Assembly (NCBI RefSeq): GCF_023343835.1
Contig: NC_064437.1
Location: 20,269,501-20,333,500 of the forward strand
Direction of reading: 5' to 3'
DNA from: Lagopus muta
Lineage: Eukaryota; Chordata; Aves; Galliformes; Phasianidae
Length of the DNA: 64,000 nucleotides
Shown piece by piece: positions 1 to 32,765 of this stretch. Every line of letters starts with the position of its first letter. Position 1 is the first letter of the stretch. The notes below the pieces were generated by a model that was given only the letters and a program-made list of their open reading frames with translations, was not told where the DNA came from and made no database searches. A program made the translations under genes and the position numbers.

Positions 1-400
1 CTTTTTTTAAAAAAATCTGATTTTCTAATGTCTCACTTTTACCTCATCTTTTGCAATACCTGGCTGTTAGTATATCTTTGTTGTAGCAAAATGGGATAAA
101 CCAGGTAAGTTAAGGAAGAAATCTGTGTTTTTTTTTTTTTTTTTTTTTTTTTGTCATGAACCATTATAGTTGTTAATATGTAAGTGATCGTATCCATTTG
201 CTACTCGTTTATGTGTAATTCTTGTCTTTCTCTGGCACTGGTTTTCTTCCAGGAAACCAGACCAAAGCTATGGAAATAGCGTTACTTAGAATGGTGGTAG
301 CAAGTGTTGGGATAGCTGGTGTTACTACATGTTAATACTTATCATCCACGGTTGGAGGTTGGTCATAACTGAAACTTCCTTTTTATGTTGTTTTAGACTG
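1..400. other. Upstream flank of KIF14, nothing coding supported
   Basis: This is A+T-rich sequence with a T25 run at 128-152. In mammals DDX59 lies upstream of KIF14, so its 3' end could be near, but I could not recognise any DDX59 coding sequence here. There are pyrimidine-AG steps near 252 and 395 that resemble splice acceptors, without a convincing exon behind them. Confidence 0.4.
128..152. repeat. T25 homopolymer
   Basis: Uninterrupted run of 25 T upstream of the KIF14 CpG island. Confidence 0.95.
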
Positions 401-784
401 AGGCTCGAGAAATGACGGTTGGTACCTTTTTCCCTTGCTTTGGCTTTTGTCTCCCTCTGCTGGGCGCTTTAAAAACGTCTCAGTTGCTTCTAAACGCAGT
501 ACTTAGAAATTTACGCAGCAAACGTGTCGTAAAACGTTTTCAGCCTTCAGGGAACGCCCGCTGTGCTTCTGTAGAGACGTCACGAGACGATGAGGCGCTC
601 CCCCGCGCGCGCCGTGTCCCGGTGCTGTGAGGCGCAGCCTGGCTTCGTGCCGCCGCCGTGCTGCGCGAGGGGCGCCCGGACTGCGCGGTGTTCGCGGCTC
701 TTTTCCGCGGCCCGGGCCGCCGGCGGCGCAGAGACTCCGGGCCGCCTCGGCCCCGCCCCTCCGTGACGCCGCTCCCGGCGCGAG

Positions 785-821
785 CCAATCCCCCGGGCCC
801 GGCACATTCAAACGGGGCGGG
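785..821 (+). promoter_or_regulatory. KIF14: CCAAT box, CHR-like element and GC box cluster
   Basis: CCAAT lies at 785-789 (NF-Y site). TTCAAA at 807-812 is the reverse complement of the canonical CHR TTTGAA. GGGGCGGG follows at 814-821. Genes expressed in G2/M, including mitotic kinesins, are commonly driven by NF-Y plus a CHR bound by DREAM/MMB complexes. The motifs are seen directly; the cell-cycle role is inferred from the family and motif type. Confidence 0.5.
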
Positions 822-867
822 AGGAGGACGCGAGCCGCGATCGGGGCGCGCGGAGGCGAGACGGAGG
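815..867 (+). other. KIF14: Putative KIF14 exon 1 (noncoding 5' UTR)
   Basis: A donor-like GG|GTGAGC lies at 867/868 just downstream of the promoter motifs. It would splice to the acceptor at 1944-1945 in front of the start-codon exon. The transcription start is a guess; only the donor is a sequence observation. Intron 1 would then run from 868 to 1945. Confidence 0.35.
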
Positions 868-2032
868 GTGAGCGGGGCGGCCGAGGGGAGGGCCGGGGCT
901 TCCTGTCGCAGCGGGGATGGGTCTCCCTCAGGCTGCCCGCAGGGGACGGGCCGTTGCTGGGGCGGCCGGTCCCGGCGCGGCTCGGGGGCTGAGGGAGCGC
1001 GCTCCAAAAGCTGTAACTGTGAAGTGTAGCGTTAAAGGAAACTGCCGTTGGAGCAGCGCTTAGCCTGACGCTTCCTCGTCGCCAGAGATCCCTTTTTTTC
1101 CCCGTCCGCTCGCTTTTTTTTTCTGCCTGCTGACGATACGATTCTGGGAGAATCGAAAGGCGGGTGACTTCTTGTTGGCATTTCACGGCAGTTTGGTAGC
1201 AGCTGACAGGTGTGCAGGGGGTGGTGATGGCGGACCTGTAACGGTGTGTTCCTGTGGAGGCTGGGCGGGTACGGCTTCCCGCTCTGCGGGAGAAGCGTGG
1301 TTTCGTTGTCTGCTTGCTTTTAAGACGAGTAATGTGAAAAAGGCGATAGTCATACCGCTTTTCTTTCATCCCTTGGCTTAGTTGTCTTGTGCCTTTGCCG
1401 TGTGAGAATGGAATAGAGTAGTCTAAAATAAGATCTTGTATGAAATATCTTTATTAACATATTTTGTTACTACGTTTCATGTTGTGCATCAGAATCCCGG
1501 TAGAACCCGCTTTGTTTGCAGTGTTCTGCTGTTAACGGTGTTGTTCTGTTGGTATCTGTCAAACACCACAGGTGTGAGCAGTTCTGAGTGATGGAGGCAC
1601 GACTTCATGTTCCCTTTGCTTAGGAGTCCGTGGGACTCGCCTGAGATTATGTCTGTGCTCATCTTTGTTACTAAGTAATCCCTTCGGTCTTTGCACTGAT
1701 GCTGCTTCTTTCTGATGTTTCTGAAGCAAATGGTAGAACTCCATAAAAGGAGTCAAATAGCTGGTGAAAATAGTCACTCAAATATAAATTAGTATTTAAG
1801 TACTGGATGTAAAATAGAGGATGCTGATTGTTACTGATATCTGGGAACATACATTTACTTCAGTATATGTGAGGAGCTGCCAGTGCCCTGAAGTATAACT
1901 CACATCTGTCATAAACATAATAAAATTCTTACTTTATCTTTCCAGGTTCTGTGAGAAGAAGCAACTAAGTATAATATTTTAGGAAGCAGTTGTATTTACT
2001 GTAGTCCTCATGTTAACTTGTTTGAAGACAAA

Positions 2033-25235
<23,203 letters not shown>

Positions 25236-27130
25236 AATACTGCTATCAAGAATTCAGGGAAATGTTTTTTCTTTCCGTGAAGTGAAGGTAACATATTACT
25301 GAATGCTAATACATACTGCAGTATTGGTTAGTAAATGGTATGAAAATAATAACTTCATTGTATGATATTAAGTGCCTAGAATTTCCCAAGGAAAAAAAGA
25401 AATTTAAGACAGAGTTTGAAATATAGTTTTTTTTGTGTTAATAAAAAAAAGGAATTTTCTATTAAATAAGCTTATAAGAAATAATTAAATGCAAAAGTTT
25501 GGGGGGAAAAAGCGATGAACAACCAAAGAAAACAGCACTGAAATAGAACTTGATACGATGTAAAGATACTAAAAACTGGTGGGGAAAAAACAGGGAACAG
25601 TATAAACATGTTAGGACACTGCATCTTTTCCTTTTATGCCTTCAACTTAGGTGCCTAAAGTTAGGAGTAAGGGCAGTTGGGAATAAGTTAGATGATACAG
25701 GTACCTATTTTTATTTTTTCTTAATATTGTTCTCTGCATTATGACCCAGTAGGGCTACAGCAGCTGGAAGGTATTTTTTATGCCTTTCACTGATTGAAAT
25801 ACCAACTTCATTTAAAAAGCAGACAAAAAAAAAAAAACCAAAAACTTTTGTGCTTGTTTATGTAGGGGAAAGAGATATCAAATAGCATTGTCAAGTATTT
25901 TATAAATCCTTTGTTTTTTTTGTAGTCTATTGAAAAATCTGGTCTTGAAGTAGCAGTGATGATGGTCTTCAACTCTGAAGCAAGATCATGTTGTGTTGCT
26001 AGAAGTTATGTTTGCTCAACTCAGTCTGAGTATTATTCATAGCGAACTAGAAGCATAGCATTTAGTAAATGAAATGCAAGTTATCCTTTGAGGCTGTGGA
26101 GTGTTGCACAACTTACAAGTAAAAGTAGAGCGTAAGAGTATTACAGGCATAGGACTAGATGAGGTTCAAGTTTCACACATACAAAGTGAAAAATGAGGCA
26201 AAGATAGAAAGTATCTGACTAAATTCGTGTACATGTCTACCTCCTTCACAAGTGTTGTGTAAATCTAAGTGACTCTGTATATGTATGTATATATGTATGT
26301 ATACATATACATGAGAGTTACTTAGATTTGTAACAGAAACTTAGATTTATAACAGATATAACAGAACTCCCACTGATAAATGCAGAAGGGTTTCACCCAC
26401 ATCACTGATTTTTAGAAGATTGTGCTCTGCTGCTTTCTCATCACATATTTGATTGGCTTACCGTTCTGCCTCATTCTGAGGTATAATTTCTCTAGAAATG
26501 TATGTTGTATTCTGGCCTGGACTTGACTGTGCTACTTTCGGAACTATTTTAAAGAACGTGGGTGTTTGTCATACATCAGTATTTCGTATTCCTTTGTGAC
26601 TTTTACTAGGATGCGGTTTGTTAAAAGAATGGGGAACAGATTTACATCTTAGCCCTTCTTGTGGATTATTTCCTGCACTTTTACTTATAGAATGAGGGGA
26701 GCATTACAAACAACGGAGCTCTGCGAGGCTGAAAAATGGCATTTCCAATCAGCTACTTCCTTCTGCTTTTTCCCCATAGATATTCTTTAACCACTTAGCT
26801 TTAGTCTGCTTGTTAGAGCCAGTGAAAACTAACAGAAAATATTTATTCTTTAACACTAGATTCCAGGAGACCTGGGCTTAGCACATCTTACAATAGTGCT
26901 AAGAAAATTAGGATCTGAAACATAAATATTTTCTTTTATATCAAAGCTTGGAAGGCAGATATTCACACCTGTCATCTTCACTTGTGAGGGAAAGTGTGCA
27001 GCATCTTGAGAACGTTGGTCTTTGAGAACATTTCAGGCTTTTAGAATTATTTTCTATGAATGGGCTACAGTGATGGGAGTCAATCATGCTTTTTCTCTGA
27101 AAATAAAATGGCTGTTATTTGGCATTTTTG
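25236..27130 (+). other. KIF14: Probable KIF14 3' UTR and polyadenylation region
   Basis: This A+T-rich sequence has no supported frame. AATAAA occurs at 25440-25445, about 200 bases after the stop, and again at 27102-27107, followed by a GT-rich stretch. The second would give a 3' UTR of about 1.9 kb, similar to what I recall for human KIF14. Which signal is used cannot be told from the sequence. A TATG/TATA microsatellite lies at 26276-26312. Confidence 0.35.
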
Positions 27131-28224
27131 CACTTTTCTGCTTTGGAGGGAAATGAAATCATGCTGAATTAGTAATGTATTATCTGAAAGCTAGTGTACC
27201 TTAATACTTTGTCCAAAAACGTCTTGCAGTGCTGTGCTACCATCAAAATTATGTATTTATTATATGTACTAATGTGTTCCTCAGTTGAGATGCGGTATTG
27301 CTTAATTGCTTTTTTACTGTAAGACCTTTATTAGACTTTTCAGGGGCTAACAAAGTATATTGAGTTATCCAGTTTTTGTACTTTTTTGAGTGAAGAGGAA
27401 CTTGGTGTACAAGTACTTTTGGAAATGTGTAATTTTGTATTTGGCTGGAGGTTTTTAAGTACTGTAACTGATTTTTCTGAATCGTTTACATCTGTGCTAA
27501 TGCTGTAGAGAGTGAATCTAGATCATTTGTAACTTATAATTTTTACAACCTTAAATGTAAATTCCTTTTTGGTTTTCTTCTGTATAAAGTTGCTTTTGAT
27601 ACCTTCCTTTGTCGTACTTGCTGGGAGCTTTTTGAAATACCAAAAGAAGTTATCTTCTGTAGAACTGAAGTGAAAGAAAAAAATTGACATCTTTATCTAA
27701 GTTCAGCTCTCCCCTATGAGTTCAGCACACCTTTAGAGGCTGAATAGTTGTGATCTGATCCACATCTATTAATGCTGTAGTACTCTGTTGTCTTCAATTT
27801 CTGCTTTTTTAGTGATGTTATGGTTTTTTCAAATGTGTTACTCAGTGATGATCCACCTGCCAGATGATGAATCATGCTTGCCTTTCTTGTGCTTAATGCT
27901 CAGAAAATATCTTCGTTTTTATAGTTCTTTGTATCAATAATAGAGTTTATCAACTACTCTTCTTTTTAAAAGAGAAGGTCAAGTGTATCACAAGTCAGGG
28001 CTCAAACTGATTTTCAGATTTTACTCTTGCTCAAGACCATGCAAGCAATTGGATTTCTGATAGTTTTAATGGAGGTATCAGTGGGTTGATGGGCATCTTC
28101 AATCATATCAGGTCTTGCCTCTGAACAATGAATGAAAATACTATTAACAGCTTTATACAGCTTGTCTTGCTCCCTTTTGTACTAACTAGGCTTCTGTAGC
28201 AGAAGAGCTAATTCATGGTTTGAA

Positions 28225-28475
28225 CCAGTTACTGAGCACCTGGTGGGAAGGCAGGGCCAACCCTGGGGAGCTCAGGTGCATGCAGTGCTCTTGAGTGACT
28301 GGACCTCATTTAAGGGTTGGCAGTAGAGGTGAGGGTATCTCACTGGACTTCCCTGCATACCTGAAGCCTTCCTAAGGTAAGCAGATTTTTTCCATTATTT
28401 CTGTGCCCATGGCTGTTTCCTTTGAGCAAGCAGCTGCAGCCAGGGACTTTGCTACTCTGCTGTCATTGTTCCATT
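28225..28475. repeat. Dispersed repeat copy B (intergenic)
   Basis: 28307-28475 matches copy A along its length. The sequence just upstream (GGGCCAACCCTGGGGAGCTC, about 28250-28270) probably belongs to the same element and is missing from copy A. Same orientation as copy A. Family unknown. Confidence 0.65.
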
Positions 28476-29465
28476 GGCATATAGCTTCTTAAATCAGCTT
28501 ATGCAATTCATCTTGTTAATGCTACAATTGCACTCCTATGTAATGTGTCAACACAATCTACTTTCTGCTAGTATTCTCCTCAGTAGGTGCCCTTGTTACA
28601 GTTATGTCAATGAAGAACTTCACTCATACAATATATGCGGTGACTACACATTATCAGAGTAAGTTAGAGCACATTGCGTTAATACATCATCAAGCTGAGC
28701 TGAAACTCCAGTAATCTGTACATGTAATATACCATCAGAGTAAGCATCAGAGTAAGGTATATTTATAACTATAGGTTGATCAATCTATAAATTATAAAAA
28801 TCAAGGGATTGTGATTGTGCCAGGCAGATTTTGGGATGAATTGTTATGGTTAGGAACATTTGTGCCTTTCTGAATAGTTAGAGATAGGTATGAGCAAGAA
28901 CCACTTCAGTGTAGCCTTTGTATGTAGCAGCTAATGCCTTAGTGGATATGGTAAGGGTTATGTGAATGTCTGTTGGTGGTCTCACGCAGATGTGGCCAAT
29001 TCCTGCTATTCTGGGCTCTTGCAAATCCAGCAGGACCATGAGTCTGCAGCCCCTCTGTCCCTGGGAGAATTTCATGAGCTGCCTCTGACATAAGTTTTGT
29101 CTCCTTGTCTTGCTTTTTTTTTTTTTTTTTCTTTTGGTAACTATCTTCAGTTGCAACCACAGGAACCTATAGATCTGAATCATGTATTTGCAAAGAAGGG
29201 GTTTCTATGACCTAAACTTAGTAACACAGAGAGGAGGGGCAGTGGGGAAGGCGTTAGGAAGAAACCTTCAGAGACCTGAGTGGGGTGTACTTTGTTTTGT
29301 GTACTGACGTATTCAATAGTTTGTGGGGATATCTTTTTCCTTTACCTTTAATGTTCTCCCTTATCACACAAAAAAGAACATTCTTCAGTCAGAGTTCAGG
29401 TAAAACTGTATGTACATTTACCAATGTATCATGTTAATTCTGAGATCATTGGTCTTCTGCTTTGC

Positions 29466-29486
29466 TTTTTTTTTTTTTTTTTTTTA
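29466..29486. repeat. T21 homopolymer
   Basis: Uninterrupted T run in the intergenic region. Confidence 0.9.
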
Positions 29487-30040
29487 ACAATTCATTTTAA
29501 TCCCTAATAGGGTAAAATAATCTTTCTTTCAGTGAAGATAATCACCCTGGGAGAAGTGCATCTTCAGAATATGAATACTGGATTACTTGAGAAGCCTTCA
29601 AATAATCTCATCTTTTGAGACATTGTGTGAAAAGGCATAATCCAGTTATGCCTCATAAAGAAAATGTACCAGTGTTAGAAAGTAAGGATATATAATGCCA
29701 TTTCTCACTAACTCGTAAGAGAACTGCAGGAGAAAAAAACCAGCAGGCTGCCATTTAACTTGATCCAGTAACGTCACCCTCAAGAAAAAAGGAATCTACA
29801 TCTGCTTCAATGCAAATAAGCTGCTATTTTTAGACAGGAAATTACCTTGCATTCATTATATGCTCTAAAATACTGTGATTAGATGAGTCTTGTTTCTTGC
29901 AGAAATCTACATATCTTTTCTAATCTCATTGTGGTAAGGTTGTTTGGTTTTTTTGTTTTAGAAGGTATTTGAATTCCCTTCCCATCTTTCACAGGAACTG
30001 ACACAGATGCCTTTTAGATAGTGAAGTCCTGATCTTTCCC

Positions 30041-30044
<4 letters not shown>

Positions 30045-30080
<36 letters not shown>
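30045..30080. repeat. A36 homopolymer
   Basis: Thirty-six consecutive A after CCCTCTT. The sequence upstream is not a recognisable retrocopy, and no AATAAA lies close in front. Confidence 0.95.
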
Positions 30081-30083
<3 letters not shown>

Positions 30084-30701
30084 AAGTAATTATATATGTT
30101 TTCTGCTATTTTTAAGACTTGGTATGTATATGTGACAAGATTTTGTTATTTGTTTGTTTCCCAGTCTTCAATTTTTTGTTTTCATTCTTGTTGTTTTGCC
30201 ATGTCTGCGTTTGTGATGGTGTTAGTTTCCAGATCAGGAAATGATGTATATTCTAATCCATGTTCTTATAATTTGACTGTTGCAGCAAAAACAAAACAGA
30301 AAGAGATCTCCTGAGCTGACATTTCAGCAGCAGCAAACCACCCAAAAAGCTAATATTTGCAGGTATCTTTCCATCTCATAAGGCTCTTTTTTATTTTCTC
30401 AATTAATGTAAGTACAAGCAAATATAGATAGAAAAGTTTATGAACAGTTGAAGGAAAGGAAGGGAATAGCAAGTAAACTTGTAGTCATCTCTAATAGTGG
30501 GGAAAAAAAAGAGAAACCCAAACAAATAAAACTCCAAACATATAAAATTGAAGAATACATTAAATGACTTTCATCCATTTCCTAACGTTACCTCATTAAT
30601 CTCTGCACAACTCTAATAGGTTAATAACAAATAGTAATCTTGTTATATGTTACTATCTGAATGTATTGTTATATTATAATGTATTTTTGCATACAGATGT
30701 G

Positions 30702-30782
30702 TGTGTGTATATGTGTGTGTGTGTATATATGTATAGCATATCTGTATGCAAATCTATCTATCTATCTATCTATCTATATATA
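30702..30782. repeat. Compound microsatellite (TG)n and (CTAT)n
   Basis: TG/TA dinucleotides at 30702-30735 are followed by about six CTAT units at 30752-30778. Likely polymorphic. Confidence 0.9.
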
Positions 30783-32059
30783 GAATAGAGACAAGCCTCA
30801 AAAGTTAAGAGCAACCAAGCAAAAATTTCCAAACCTACAAAGTAACCATGATTGTTTTGATCTGCTGTTTAAGAGTCTGTAGGTTTACTGAAACTTTACT
30901 TGTATTGATTTAAGGATGTGTTAAATGGCACTGACACACTTGACTGAGTACAAAACTCTGGTCTCATTCCCTAACTATTTGTACCTTAAATTGCTTTAAA
31001 AATGCTGTCATTTTGTAGTGATATGTGTGGTATTTTACCTCTAATTTTTCTATGAAATTAATGTGCTCCTACAACTCCCTCTAGTGTGAATACAACAATA
31101 TTCATGAAGTGGTACTTGAAAAAAGAAACTGTGATATACACTGATACACATATTTGTGCAAAATTTTGCACTCCAATGTGAAGTCACATATGTAGCTCCA
31201 GATATGATATGGAGGGGTCTCTTCTGACTGTGATTTGTTTGCAGCATGACTGTACTATCTGTGGCCATGTATGCAAGGAGACAGAAAAGCCCAAGTCAGC
31301 TCAATAAATTATGATGTTGAAATGTACTTATTGCATGCTTTGAAGCAAAGCTATTTTGCTTTAAAAGTAGAATTCCCTGCAGCTTTATAATGAAGTATGC
31401 TATATGTAAGTGTCCTAAGCAGTTTCTAAAAGAAAATTTTGCACAGCAGACTTGACCAAATCAGGACAGTAATTAGGGAATAATACTAAAGGTATTTTCA
31501 TTCTCTGGAGCTATTTTTATCAGGTTTGTTTGCGACTGGAAAATAGGACTCAGTTTGTTGATATTCCTTTTTATTTGTCCACTGCCATCTCCCACTTGCA
31601 AGGAAATCATTTCAGAACATCTGTGTGTGCTTCTTACCACTGAAATTGTGAGATGATGTTCTCAAAAACGTGTTAAATAGTTAATAGAAATAGTAGAATC
31701 AGAAAAGCTTCATCAGTGTTGACTTATCTGGCTTTCAGTTTTTGATTACAACCAGTAATATGCAAGTTTAATCTCTTCCCATAATCTCCTATCTTTGTAC
31801 AAGAGGATTAATCAAATGGTGAAGAGTCCATGTAGTGCATGTTGTGTGTCACATTACATAAGGTGTATATGAGGTGTATTATATACATACATATATATAC
31901 GAGGGCTGTTTTTAAAGTTATTTCCCCTATTTTATTATGTTGTTCTGTGAAATCAGAGGTCTATGTTGGTGGTATGGCAGGGGAAGCTGAACCTTCCTGC
32001 CTACCTCGTTAGTTTTTTTGCTGTATGACAGATGGCAGCAAAGGGGCAGTCTGACAAAA

Positions 32060-32305
32060 TGGTGCCTGACATGGAAGTCCGTATGAAGGAAAAAATGTGC
32101 CACTGAATTCCTCCCTGAGGAAAAAATGGCACCCATTAGCATTCTTTGATGCTTCCTGAACATTTCTGGAGATCAAACAGTGGATGTGAACACAGTGAGG
32201 CAGTGGGTGGTATGTTTCAGCAGTGGTTGGCTGTGCAGATTTGTGCAAGTATGGCGTTTGGGCTCTTATTTGCAGCTGGTGAAAATCTATAGCTAATGGT
32301 GGTGA
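32060..32305 (+). pseudogene. Remnant mariner transposase reading frame
   Basis: Only short N-terminal and C-terminal pieces of a DDE/D mariner transposase remain, joined by an internal deletion and broken by several stops. It cannot encode an active enzyme. The catalytic middle is absent. Confidence 0.5.
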
Positions 32306-32312
32306 AGAAGTT

Positions 32313-32640
32313 TTAGGGAGCCTACAAACAGGAGGGGAACCAACTCTTTGAAAGTGTTGATAACTGCAGGACAAGGGGAAATGGTTTTAAGTTGAGGGAG
32401 GGGAGATTTAGGCTGGACGTTACAGGGGAAATTCTTTACTGAGAGAGTGGTGAGGTGCTGGAACAGGCTGCCCAGAGATGTTGTGGATGCCCCGTTCCTG
32501 GAGATGTTCAAGGCCAGATTGGATGGGGCCCTGGGCAGCCTGGTCTAGCACTAAATTGGGAGGTTGGTGGCCCTGCATGTGGCAGGAGGTTGGAGATTCA
32601 TGATCCTTGAGGTCCCTTCCAACTCTGGCCATTCTGTGAC
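32313..32640 (+). mobile_element. CR1 LINE 3' portion inserted in the mariner
   Basis: The segment runs from GGAGCCTACAAACAGGAGGG through GGTGCTGGAACAGGCTGCCC, GGGCCCTGGGCAGCCTGGTC and GGTCCCTTCCAACTCTGGCC to ATTCTGTGAC. This is about 330 bases of a CR1 3' end, less diverged than the other two copies here, so relatively young. Both flanks are mariner sequence. Confidence 0.9.
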
Positions 32641-32765
32641 TATTGAAAAATAGTGCTTTGTATCTGAGAGTTTGCTGTATCAAATAGCTTTGTTATGGTC
32701 TTTGTATCTGCTGTAGTTTCTGTGGAAATAAGAAGGCGGCGTGACTGTCAGAGTGACCTGCATAT

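Larger units (their letters stand above)
540..1010 (+). promoter_or_regulatory. KIF14: KIF14 CpG-island promoter
   Basis: The sequence turns abruptly G+C- and CpG-rich between about 540 and 1010, against an A+T-rich background on both sides. It contains a CRE-like GACGTCAC (576-583), a CCAAT box (785-789), TTCAAA (807-812) and a GC box GGGGCGGG (814-821), followed by a good splice donor at 868. The next exon on the + strand is the KIF14 start-codon exon, so this is the expected promoter. Long open frames on both strands here are a by-product of high G+C and are not genes. Confidence 0.75.
27131..31897. other. Intergenic sequence, no gene supported
   Basis: A+T-rich, with repeat copy B, poly-T tracts (29114-29130, 29466-29486), the A36 run and the compound microsatellite. 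Open frames are all short, lack splice or homology support and look random. Confidence 0.6.
31898..32765 (+). mobile_element. Internally deleted mariner relic (Galluhop-like), split by a CR1
   Basis: The 5' end is TACGAGGGCTG at 31898. A decayed reading frame near 32060-32215 still shows mariner N-terminal features (MEVRMKEK, later SNSGCEHSEAVG) with stops and frameshifts. After a large deletion, 32220-32305 resembles the transposase C-terminus. The element resumes at about 32641 (TATTGAAAAATAG) and ends near 32765. It resembles internally deleted Galluhop copies in chicken; that identity is from memory. Confidence 0.65.

Noticed and set aside
1-400. Possible DDX59 3' end
   Set aside because: Expected from mammalian gene order, but no DDX59 peptide could be recognised in any frame.
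503-1369. Long minus-strand frame of 288 codons over the KIF14 CpG island
   Set aside because: The translation is Arg/Pro/Ala-rich, as expected from random G+C-rich DNA, has no domain, and overlaps a clear promoter.
28878-29183. 101-codon minus-strand frame
   Set aside because: Low-complexity Lys run from a poly-T tract, no domain and no splice signals.
32009-32683. Minus-strand frames of 70-121 codons
   Set aside because: They run antisense through the mariner and CR1 and are by-products of repeat sequence.
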